Origin: Rhodospirillales bacterium
Lineage (GTDB): Bacteria > Pseudomonadota > Alphaproteobacteria > UBA8366 > JADFVY01
NCBI GenBank assembly: GCA_024644185.1
Contig: JAHELM010000166.1
Coordinates: forward strand, 1 to 6,187
DNA length: 6,187 nt
Direction of reading: 5' to 3'
Part shown: positions 1-5,246 of the stretch, piece after piece
How the letters are laid out: every line of letters begins with the position of its first letter
Numbering within the stretch: the first letter of the stretch is position 1
Position numbers and translations under genes: made by a program
Notes under the pieces: generated by a model
Database searches by the model: none
Told to the model about the DNA's origin: nothing
Seen by the model: the letters and a program-made list of their open reading frames with translations, nothing else

Positions 1-468
1 CAGATAATAGTGACCGATGCCGAACTCGGTGACATTGGGATCGAGGATGTTCTTGCGGTGCCCGGGGCTTTGCATCCAGCCTTCGACAACCCGCGCCGGA
101 TCGAGCTGGGCGGCATGGATGTTTTCCGAGATCCTGCGATAGGCGTATCCGGTCTGCTTCACGCGGTCGGGCAGATGCGGCTCGCCGGCGCATTCATGCG
201 CATAGCAATCGTTGATCGCCATGTACCGGGCGTGTCCGGAGGCCGCGGCCGTCAGATGCGGCTCCACGGCCAGTGGCTTCAGCCCGTGCGCGGCGCGTTC
301 GCGGTTGATCAGCCGGGCGACCTCCTCGACGGCGCCCGCCGGCGCCGGCGAGGCGATATTGGCGGGAATCATGTAGATCTCGCTCGACGAAGGCGGCCCG
401 CCGCATGCGGCCAGCAGGCCCGGCAGACCCAGCGCCAGAAGAACGACCCGCAATCCGTATCCGCCCAT
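1..468 (-). CDS. CAP/SCP-domain lipoprotein, C-terminus cut by window edge
   Basis: The frame has 156 codons and no stop before the left edge, so the C-terminus is missing. The N-terminus is a lipoprotein signal peptide: hydrophobic residues 8-20, then LLAAC with the lipobox cysteine at C22. This predicts a membrane-anchored, periplasm-facing protein. Residues ~47-156 read as a bacterial CAP (cysteine-rich secretory/SCP-like) domain: ARLINRERAAHGL, a His in CYAHE (H91), SENI (E115), and GWMQSPGHRKNIL (H137) followed by TEFGIGHYY. These match the cavity His/Glu residues and signature of the family. ATG 468 is chosen because GGGGAG (483-478) sits 9 bases upstream and the signal peptide begins at once; an in-frame ATG at 495 is less likely. 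The biochemical role of bacterial CAP lipoproteins is poorly known, so no substrate is proposed. It lies 73 bases downstream of the glutamine-synthetase-like gene on the same strand and could be co-transcribed. Confidence 0.9.
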   Translation of the reverse strand, partial: MGGYGLRVVLLALGLPGLLAACGGPPSSSEIYMIPANIASPAPAGAVEEVARLINRERAAHGLKPLAVEPHLTAAASGHARYMAINDCYAHECAGEPHLPDRVKQTGYAYRRISENIHAAQLDPARVVEGWMQSPGHRKNILDPNVTEFGIGHYYL

Positions 469-541
469 CGCCGCCGGCTCCCCGCCCTGTTGCATCGCAC
501 AGGCTACGGGCGCACCGGTGAACAAACCGTATAGGCCGCCG

Positions 542-1921
542 CTACATCGTCCGCAGATACCAGGTGAAATCGCGCTCCGTCGGCTCGGCGTTGAAGCGGT
601 CGACCTCGGCGTCCTTGATGGTGGCGAAGACATCGACCAGCCGGTCGCCCAGATAATCGCGCATGACCGCCGAATTGCGGAACGCCTCGATCGCCGCCAG
701 CCAGTTGGTCGGCATCGCCGTTTCCGCCTGCTGTTCATAGCCGTTGCCCTGAACCGCCGGGCCGGGATCGAGCTTCCGCGAAATGCCGTGATGCAGCCCG
801 GCCAGCACGCAGGCCAGCACCAGATACGGGTTGGCGTCGGCGCCGGACGGGCGATGTTCGATATGCATCGCCGGCCCCTTCGAGGCCGGTACGCGGACCG
901 ACACCGTGCGATTGTTGACGCCCCAGCTCGGCGCGATCGGGGCATAGCTCATGCGCCGGAAGCGGCGGTAGGAATTGGCGTTCGGGGCGAAGGCCAGCAT
1001 GCCGTCGGCCATCGTCGCCTTCAGCCCGGCAATGGCGTTGAGCAGCAGCGGATTGTCCTCGGCCCGGTCGGCGGCGAAGACGTTATTGCCGCCGGCATCG
1101 GCCAGGCTGACATGGATATGCATGCCGCAGCCGGAAAACTGGCTGTAGGGCTTGGCCATGAAGCTGGCGGCCAGGCCGTGCCGCTCGGCCACCGCGCGCA
1201 CCAGCCGCTTCAGCATGATTCCCTCGTCGGCGGCGCGCAGCGCATCGGCGCGGTGCCGCAGCACCACCTCCATCTGCCCCGGCGCATATTCGGAAATCAG
1301 GGTCAGCGCAGGCAACCCCTGAGCTTCGGCCATGGCGTAGAGATCGCGGAAGAACGGCGCGAAATCGTCCAGGTCCTGCAACAGATAGGCCTGCAGGTGT
1401 TCCGGCCGCGCGGCGTTGATCAGGGCCTGCGGCGGGCGCGGCTTGCCGGCCAGCGCCGCGTCGCGGTCCATCAGGTAGAATTCCAGCTCGACGGCGGCCA
1501 CCGGCGTCAGGCCCAGCGGCCGGAAGCGCTCCAGCACATGCGCCAGCACGTTGCGCGGATCGGCGATGGCGGGCGTGCCGTCCAGTTCGTGCATCGACAC
1601 CACGAACTGCGCCGCCCGGCTCTGGGCCCAGGGCACCGGAACCAGCGTGCCCGGCACCGGCCAGGCCAGGCGGTCGGCGTCGCCGTCGCTCCAGACGAGC
1701 CCCGTCTCGACCACGTCGGCGCCGGTCACGTCGAGGCTGAGGATCGAGCCGGGCAGGAAGCGGCCGGCCTCATAGGCGCCCATCAGTTCGGCCCGGCGCA
1801 GATGCTTGCCGCGCTGCACGCCGCACAGATCGGTGAGGATCAGGTGGAAGCTCTCGGTTTCGGGATGCGCATCCAGAAAGGCCCTGGCTTCGGCTACGGC
1901 TTCATCCTGTGGAAAATGCAT
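542..1921 (-). CDS. Glutamine synthetase family protein (gamma-glutamylamine/polyamine synthetase type)
   Basis: The 459-residue protein is full length for the glutamine-synthetase-like ligases that join glutamate to an amine using ATP. Family motifs are in order: ELEFYL (E145, E147), SEYAPGQMEV (E211, E218), GCGMHIHVSL (H268, H270), NANSYRR (314-320), NNRTVSVRVP (N337, R338, R343) and EHRPSGADANPYL (355-366). These are the metal-, ATP- and glutamate-binding positions of the fold. The C-terminus (DRFNAEPTERDFTWYL) resembles the PuuA-type branch, and I see no typical adenylylation-tyrosine segment of housekeeping GlnA. A role in gamma-glutamylation of putrescine or another amine is therefore more likely than ammonia assimilation; the amine is not readable from sequence. 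ATG 1921 has GAGA about 9 bases upstream, overlapping the aminotransferase stop region. The 11-base gap implies an operon and probably coupled translation. Confidence 0.92.
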   Translation of the reverse strand: MHFPQDEAVAEARAFLDAHPETESFHLILTDLCGVQRGKHLRRAELMGAYEAGRFLPGSILSLDVTGADVVETGLVWSDGDADRLAWPVPGTLVPVPWAQSRAAQFVVSMHELDGTPAIADPRNVLAHVLERFRPLGLTPVAAVELEFYLMDRDAALAGKPRPPQALINAARPEHLQAYLLQDLDDFAPFFRDLYAMAEAQGLPALTLISEYAPGQMEVVLRHRADALRAADEGIMLKRLVRAVAERHGLAASFMAKPYSQFSGCGMHIHVSLADAGGNNVFAADRAEDNPLLLNAIAGLKATMADGMLAFAPNANSYRRFRRMSYAPIAPSWGVNNRTVSVRVPASKGPAMHIEHRPSGADANPYLVLACVLAGLHHGISRKLDPGPAVQGNGYEQQAETAMPTNWLAAIEAFRNSAVMRDYLGDRLVDVFATIKDAEVDRFNAEPTERDFTWYLRTM

Positions 1922-1932
1922 GGCGATATCTC

Positions 1933-3327
1933 TCAGGCAGCCGGCGCGCTGCCGCGCAGCTCGGTCAGGCAGGTGTCGAGGAGGCCGACCGTCCGGTCGA
2001 CATCCGCCGCCGTCGTGGCGGGGCAGATCAGCAGCATATTATGGAACGGGGTGATGACGACACCACGGTTCAGCATGTAGTGGTGAATTGCCTGGTCGAT
2101 CGGCCGGTGGATCGCCCGCGCCGATTCGGTGCCGTTGCGCGGCCGGTCGGGACAACACATGAATTCCACCCGGGCGCCGACGCGCACCACGTGCCAGGGC
2201 ATGCGGTGCCGGGCGATGGTGGCGGCGATGCCGGTCTCCAGCCGCTCGGCCAGCATCGCCAGCGGGGCAAAGGCTTCGTCGGTGAAATAGGTTTCCAGCA
2301 TGCGGCGGATCAGCGCCAGCTGGATGGAGCTGCCCGACAGCGTCGTGCCGATGCCGCTATGGCCCGGCTGACGGGTGGCCAGGAAGTCGCCGATGCGGTC
2401 TGCAATCGCCGCCGAGAAACCGTAGACCGCCGCCGGAATGCCGCCTGCGATCGGCTTGCCCAGCACGATCGCATCCGCCTCGAGCCCGGTCGCCCGCGCA
2501 TAGCCGCCGGCCCCGGAACTCATGGTATGCGTCTCGTCGATCACCAGAATGGTTCCGGTTTCGCGGGTGATGGCGCGCAAGGCGTCCAGGAAGCCGGGAT
2601 CGGGCAGCACCATGCCGGTATTGGTCATGATCGGCTCGGCCAGCACGCAGGCGACGTCACGCGGGGCCAGCGCCGCCCGCAACGCCGGTATATCGTTGAA
2701 TTCAACGACCTTCGTGTTGGCGGTCAGGTCGCGCGGCTCGCCGATCAGGCCGATGGCATGCACCGGCCTGCCGTCCCGCAGCTCGACGAAGGTTTCGTCG
2801 ACCGCGCCGTGATAGCAGCCGCTGAACACCAGGATCCGGGCGCGGCCGGTGATCGCCCGCGCCCAGCGCAGCACCGAACGGTTGGCGTCGGAGGCGGTGG
2901 CCGTCACCTGCCAGCAGGGCAGTCCGAAGCGGTCCGCCAGCAGGGCGCCGACGACGGCCGCGTCGGGCGATGGCATCATGGTGGTAAGCCCGCGCGATCC
3001 GGCCTCGCACAGGGCCTCGGCCAGCGGTTCCGGACTGTGGCCGAACATGGCGCCGGTATCGCCCAGGCAGAAATCCACATAGGAATTGCCGTCCGCATCG
3101 GTCAGCCGGTTGCCGCGCGCTTCGGCGACGAACAGCGGAAAGGGCAGCCCCCAATCGACCATCCAGTGCATCGGCACGCCGCGCAGCCAGTGCCGCGCCG
3201 TCGTCGCCGAAAGTTCCGCCGACTTCGGATTGCGCTGGACATAGCGCGCCTTTTCGCGCGCCAGCATGGCGTCGATGGCGGCATCGTTCGGGGCGGCATC
3301 GTTCGGGACGGCTGTCGGGGCTGGCAT
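1933..3327 (-). CDS. Class III PLP-dependent aminotransferase (glutamate-1-semialdehyde aminomutase-like)
   Basis: From ATG 3327 this is 464 residues, normal for fold-type I class III aminotransferases. Visible landmarks are GNSYVDFCLGDTGAMFGHSP near residues 80-100, CYHG (Y172, H173) stacking on the cofactor, LVIDETHT with the pyridine-binding D264, and VLGKPIAGGIPAAVYG with the Schiff-base lysine K291. The usual SG(A/T)EA phosphate-binding stretch reads TASDANRSVLR, a variant I associate with a subfamily often labelled 'aspartate aminotransferase family' rather than HemL. With the next gene it probably acts in amine or polyamine nitrogen catabolism; the substrate is unproven. The frame extends to TTG 3369, but that codon has no Shine-Dalgarno sequence and the extra 14 residues look unconserved. 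The chosen ATG has only a weak GGAA upstream. The N-terminus contains a tandem PNDAA PNDAA repeat. This gene is first in the transcription unit. Confidence 0.9.
   Translation of the reverse strand: MPAPTAVPNDAAPNDAAIDAMLAREKARYVQRNPKSAELSATTARHWLRGVPMHWMVDWGLPFPLFVAEARGNRLTDADGNSYVDFCLGDTGAMFGHSPEPLAEALCEAGSRGLTTMMPSPDAAVVGALLADRFGLPCWQVTATASDANRSVLRWARAITGRARILVFSGCYHGAVDETFVELRDGRPVHAIGLIGEPRDLTANTKVVEFNDIPALRAALAPRDVACVLAEPIMTNTGMVLPDPGFLDALRAITRETGTILVIDETHTMSSGAGGYARATGLEADAIVLGKPIAGGIPAAVYGFSAAIADRIGDFLATRQPGHSGIGTTLSGSSIQLALIRRMLETYFTDEAFAPLAMLAERLETGIAATIARHRMPWHVVRVGARVEFMCCPDRPRNGTESARAIHRPIDQAIHHYMLNRGVVITPFHNMLLICPATTAADVDRTVGLLDTCLTELRGSAPAA
3278..3307. repeat. Perfect 15-bp tandem duplication in the aminotransferase N-terminus
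   Basis: The unit GCGGCATCGTTCGGG occurs twice head to tail (3278-3292, 3293-3307). It encodes PNDAA PNDAA in the disordered-looking N-terminal leader of the aminotransferase. The length is a multiple of three, so the frame is kept. It looks like a slippage-prone site outside the catalytic fold. Confidence 0.85.
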
Positions 3328-3369
3328 GGTATTCCGGTTCAGCAAGAAGGAAGACGAAAATGTATCCAA

Positions 3370-3381
3370 ATTGAATTCAAT
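3370..3381. promoter_or_regulatory. 12-bp perfect palindrome, candidate operator for the aminotransferase/ligase operon
   Basis: ATTGAATTCAAT is a perfect palindrome 42 bases upstream of the aminotransferase ATG (3327), in an AT-rich patch (about 3353-3387) inside otherwise GC-rich DNA. On the minus strand it is preceded by TTGTAT and followed by GGATACATT, which could be weak -35 and -10 elements, so a bound protein would overlap the promoter. A/T-rich palindromes of this size are typical for dimeric repressors such as GntR-family proteins. The regulator itself is not in the window and its family is a guess. Confidence 0.45.
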
Positions 3382-3423
3382 ACAACAGCCACCCGGCCCC
3401 GCGTCAAGCGGACTTTCCGCCCG

Positions 3424-3442
3424 CCCCGGGGCTCAATCGGGG
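3424..3442 (-). terminator. Weak GC hairpin just downstream of the toxin C-terminal fragment
   Basis: CCCCG (3424-3428) pairs with CGGGG (3438-3442) across a 9-base loop, directly after the TAA at 3445-3443. A second small hairpin (GCGGA/TCCGC, 3408-3420) follows. There is no T-tract, so intrinsic termination is doubtful. It is the only candidate separating the AbiE remnant from the aminotransferase operon. Confidence 0.25.
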
Positions 3443-3877
3443 TTAGCTCAAGATGTACCGAAGAAATTGCGGAATCCTGGTTGCGCGAATCTCTTCGATT
3501 GCTTTTTCGGAGAGCTTCCAAGGGTCGCCCTTTATCCGAACGACCAGGTCGCGCCAGACTCTTTCAAACGCGGCTATGGCGTCTTCGTCGCTGTACCGCA
3601 CACCAGCCGGCAACAGCGGTGCGATGTCTTCCGTCAGGCTTCGGCTCATTTTCTCAAGCATGCGTTGTTCGGCCGCGGCTCGGCTGATCGGCTTCCCATC
3701 CAAGGCGAGGTAATGCTCGAAACAGCCGATCAGTTTGTCCCGGTCGATCGTCAATTGCGTCAAGCCCTCATTCAGGTCGAAGAGATCGCGACTTTTGCGC
3801 CGCTGGAGCAGCGCACGCAGCTTGGTGCCAAAAAGCTCCTCGGGCTCGAAGGAGAGAATTTTTGTCTCTGCCGTCAC
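3443..3877 (-). pseudogene. AbiEii-like nucleotidyltransferase toxin, C-terminal fragment
   Basis: About 144 codons remain, ending at TAA 3445-3443. The start of the fragment reads VTAETKILSFEPEELFGTK then LRALLQRRKSRDLFDL, the diagnostic C-terminal block of the nucleotidyl transferase AbiEii/AbiGii toxin family. The tail (FERVWRDLVVRIKGDPWKLSE...RIPQFLRYIL) looks like the natural C-terminus. The N-terminal nucleotidyltransferase motif is absent here and sits instead at 5246-5010 on the same strand, so the gene has been split. Upstream of about 3877 the sequence turns into an IS5-type transposase remnant. The open frame runs on to an ATG at 3949 by reading that remnant out of frame, giving a possible 168-residue hybrid with a GAGGG about 8 bases before the ATG. 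The two halves together account for roughly 220 residues against about 300 in relatives as I recall them, so some 60-80 residues were lost. Probably non-functional. Confidence 0.85.
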
Positions 3878-4029
3878 AGGCCCGGTCGGCCAGCAGAATG
3901 TTGCCCGCCATGATGCTGTCGAACATATCGTCGGCGCTGCGCCCGTCATGGGCCTGACCCTCGGTCAGCTTGAGGTGGATCGGAAGGCCGCACAGACCGC
4001 TCGAAGTCCGTTAAATCAAAGCGAGCCAT
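3873..4029 (-). pseudogene. IS5-family transposase remnant, internally deleted and frameshifted
   Basis: ATG 4029 with AAAGGAG 6 bases upstream opens MARFDLTDFERSV, the start of IS5-type transposases (usually MARFDLTDFEW). At about 3990 the similarity jumps, with a frame change, to a piece of the DDE domain: GLPIHLKLTEGQAHDG, then RSADDMFDSI and NILLADRACD ending near 3873. In complete relatives more than 100 residues separate these blocks, so several hundred bases are deleted. Everything after the NILLADRA-(Y)D motif is also gone, because the sequence runs directly into the AbiEii C-terminal fragment. The first catalytic aspartate region and the final glutamate are absent, so this cannot be active. 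Recognition of the family is from memory of the protein motifs. Confidence 0.8.
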
Positions 4030-4035
4030 CGCAAT

Positions 4036-4049
4036 CTCCTTTCAAGGAG
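4036..4049 (-). promoter_or_regulatory. Ribosome-binding site of the dead transposase, inside a hairpin
   Basis: CTCCTT (4036-4041) and AAGGAG (4044-4049) form a 6-bp stem around two bases. On the minus strand the AAAGGAG ribosome-binding site of the transposase remnant is inside this palindrome. A sequestered site like this would lower transposase translation from read-through transcripts, a common theme in IS elements. Confidence 0.4.
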
Positions 4050-4112
4050 ACTGAATCGCAACTCGCCTCAATTGGGAATCCTGTTTATAGAGTTTATGGG
4101 TATGTGAGCTAA

Positions 4113-4265
4113 CCAGTGGAAAGCCACGCGCAAGCGGTTGTATTGCGTTTTATGTTTTACAATTGCGTCAGAATACATAAGACTCCGCGTGTAACACCAG
4201 CTATGGCGGCAAGAGTGACAAAGCGGCTTTGGGAGCTTGAAGATATCGCAGAATTGGCGACTTAA
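4113..4265 (+). pseudogene. C-terminal tail of an IS1-like DDE transposase
   Basis: Reading from 4113 gives PVESHAQAVVLRFM then FYNCVRIHKTPRVTPAMAA and RLWELEDIAELAT, stop TAA 4263-4265. This closely follows the C-terminal pattern I know from proteobacterial transposases of the IS1-like group (KKVENHAHAVALHFMFYNFVR..., HKTLRVTPAMAAGV, a tryptophan-containing LWE block). The upstream frame is closed by TAA at 4110-4112, and only a short possible LTS/LTN trace lies before it, so the catalytic part is missing. The fragment ends about 100 bases before the HEPN gene on the same strand, so that gene may have been a passenger of this element. Assignment to a named IS group is by memory and needs a search. 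Confidence 0.65.
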
Positions 4266-4279
4266 GGCCAAAAAGACTG

Positions 4280-4319
4280 ACCCCGGGAGCATGACTTTCG
4301 TCAGAGGCCGACCCGGGGT
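4280..4319. terminator. Nested hairpin between transposase tail and HEPN gene
   Basis: ACCCCGGG (4280-4287) pairs perfectly with CCCGGGGT (4312-4319). Inside the 24-base loop, TGAC (4292-4295) pairs with GTCA (4300-4303) around TTTC. Only TTT follows, so it is a poor intrinsic terminator. It lies 15 bases after the transposase stop and 48 before the HEPN start. It might insulate the HEPN gene from read-through or act as an mRNA leader structure. The 4266-4367 stretch otherwise shows an AT-rich patch (CAATATAAACTCTTAGATC, 4330-4348) that could hold the HEPN promoter, without a convincing -35. Confidence 0.35.
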
Positions 4320-4367
4320 TTACGGTGCTCAATATAAACTCTTAGATCTTAATGGCAAGTTAATTTT

Positions 4368-5000
4368 ATGAGAACCGCACCAATCAACGCAAGTCTTGAG
4401 CGAACGCTTACGCGGGATCGCCTCACCAAATATCTTGAGGCGGAAGGTGATGATCTCAATAAAGCGCTGGCACTTTATGAATACAATACAATGCTATCTG
4501 AAGCATTTTATGCGCCACTTCAGTGCATTGAAGTGTGTTTGAGAAATGCACTTAATGGCCGCATGACGGAAACTTATGGGCAGGACTGGTTTAACAATGG
4601 TAACGCCCCATTGAACGCCGAAGCTCGTGGAATGATAGAAGACGCATATGATAAGTTAAGACATGTTCCGCCGCCGGTTGCCCCTGGTCGCGTTGTGGCA
4701 GAATTAAAGTTCGCATTTTGGGTAAGCCTCCTTGGCCCGCCGTATGACGGCTCATTATGGAGGCAAACGCTTTATAAGGGGTTTCTTGCTGGCGGGGGCA
4801 AGTCTAGGTCGGTTGTCCACGGGCGATTCAATGCTCTTCGGCGCTTTCGAAATCGGGTCGCTCATCACGAGCCGATTTTCCACAGGCCCGTTGAGCGGCT
4901 TCACGGAGAGATTGTCGAGGCCGTTGGTTGGATGTGCCGAGACACGGAGCGGTGGGCAATGCACAACAGCCGGTTCCCGAAAGTTTTTAATTCAAACTGA
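4368..5000 (+). CDS. Abi-like HEPN-domain protein (abortive-infection type)
   Basis: The 210-residue protein has the layout of the Abi-like family: an N-terminal RLTKYLEAEGDDLNKALALYEYN helix region (18-40), IEVCLRNAL (54-62), DWFNN (73-77), GRVVAELKFAFWVSLL (107-122) and RFRNRVAHHEPIF (159-171). The last block contains R161-x4-H166, the HEPN ribonuclease signature. No N-terminal nuclease, membrane or signal segment is seen, so a soluble cytoplasmic RNase-like effector is the best guess; direct evidence of activity is lacking. Length and both ends look complete, with ATG 4368 and TGA 4998-5000. No clear Shine-Dalgarno sequence precedes the ATG. Codon use is more AT-rich than in the metabolic genes to the left, pointing to horizontal transfer. 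It is convergent with the truncated toxin fragment, overlapping its accidental last codons, and no antitoxin-like partner lies beside it. Confidence 0.85.
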   Translation: MRTAPINASLERTLTRDRLTKYLEAEGDDLNKALALYEYNTMLSEAFYAPLQCIEVCLRNALNGRMTETYGQDWFNNGNAPLNAEARGMIEDAYDKLRHVPPPVAPGRVVAELKFAFWVSLLGPPYDGSLWRQTLYKGFLAGGGKSRSVVHGRFNALRRFRNRVAHHEPIFHRPVERLHGEIVEAVGWMCRDTERWAMHNSRFPKVFNSN

Positions 5001-5009
5001 GACACTACC
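4992..5009. repeat. Candidate right terminal end of the HEPN-carrying element
   Basis: TCAAACTGAGACACTACC ends exactly where the AbiEii reading frame becomes unrecognisable (after toxin codon G79 at 5010). Read inward on the minus strand it is GGTAGTGTCTCAGTTTGA, which looks like a transposon terminal sequence. No matching copy occurs at the other side (3866-4110), which fits loss of the left end by the later deletion. The HEPN stop codon lies inside it. This is an inference from position and style only. Confidence 0.35.
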
Positions 5010-5246
5010 GCCTATTGGCTCCGCTTGCGTTTGTACAAGGTCGATGTCTTCCGAGTACCGCAAAGCTTGGCGAAAGAGCAGCTTGTTGATCGCCGTGCCG
5101 CCGCGGAACGCAATCCTCCCGGCCAGGAAGGGATCGTTGAAGAGATCGCACAAGGCGCGGCAGATGATCAAATCCTGTTCGACCTGCCTCGGGTCCGGCC
5201 AGGGCGTCTTCGCGCTCCACTCTTGCAGATAGGCACGCGGAATCAT
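4992..5246 (-). pseudogene. AbiEii-like nucleotidyltransferase toxin, N-terminal fragment
   Basis: ATG 5246 overlaps the AbiEi stop by four bases (ATGA), with GGTGGAG about 9 bases upstream. The start is MIPRAYLQEWSAK, then QVEQDLIICRALCDLF, FRGGTAINKL (47-56) and RYSEDIDLVQ (63-72). GGT plus S-x-D-I-D is the nucleotidyltransferase signature, with D67 and D69 as metal ligands. Similarity runs to PIG (77-79). The remaining five codons (GSVSV) and the TGA at 4994-4992 come from the inserted DNA, giving an 84-residue stub. The rest of the toxin is found on the same strand at 3877-3443. The stub lacks everything after the first catalytic motif, so activity is unlikely. It would still be translated with AbiEi. 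Confidence 0.88.

Larger units (their letters stand above)
3873..5009. mobile_element. Composite insertion splitting the AbiEii toxin gene
   Basis: The DNA between the two toxin fragments contains two different transposase remnants (IS5-type on minus, IS1-like on plus) and a complete HEPN Abi-like gene. From about 4080 to 5009 it is clearly more AT-rich than the flanks. The right boundary is sharp: toxin codon G79 ends at 5010 and the foreign sequence starts at 5009. The left boundary lies within about 3866-3880, where transposase and toxin similarity meet. No intact transposase and no target-site duplication can be shown, because part of the toxin gene is also missing. The element is therefore a decayed, non-autonomous relic. 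Confidence 0.7.

Noticed and set aside
10..534. Plus-strand frame of 174 codons at the left end
   Set aside because: It lies antisense to the CAP-domain lipoprotein, whose motifs and signal peptide are convincing.
518..2080. Long plus-strand open frame of about 520 codons opposite the glutamine-synthetase-like gene
   Set aside because: Its composition is rich in R, G, H, Q and P with no domain pattern. It is the antisense shadow of a GC-rich gene with full family motifs.
3328..3369. TTG 3369 as start of the aminotransferase
   Set aside because: It has no ribosome-binding site, would start inside the AT-rich promoter patch, and adds residues with no family support.
1909..3687. Plus-strand open frame of about 590 codons opposite the aminotransferase
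   Set aside because: Same reason: low-complexity antisense translation that covers two unrelated minus-strand genes and an intergenic region.
3735..4112. Plus-strand frames across the toxin C-terminal fragment and IS5 remnant
   Set aside because: They are antisense to sequence with clear AbiEii and transposase motifs.
4068..4292. Minus-strand 74-codon frame over the IS remnants
   Set aside because: The plus strand here encodes a recognisable transposase tail. The minus frame has no family pattern.
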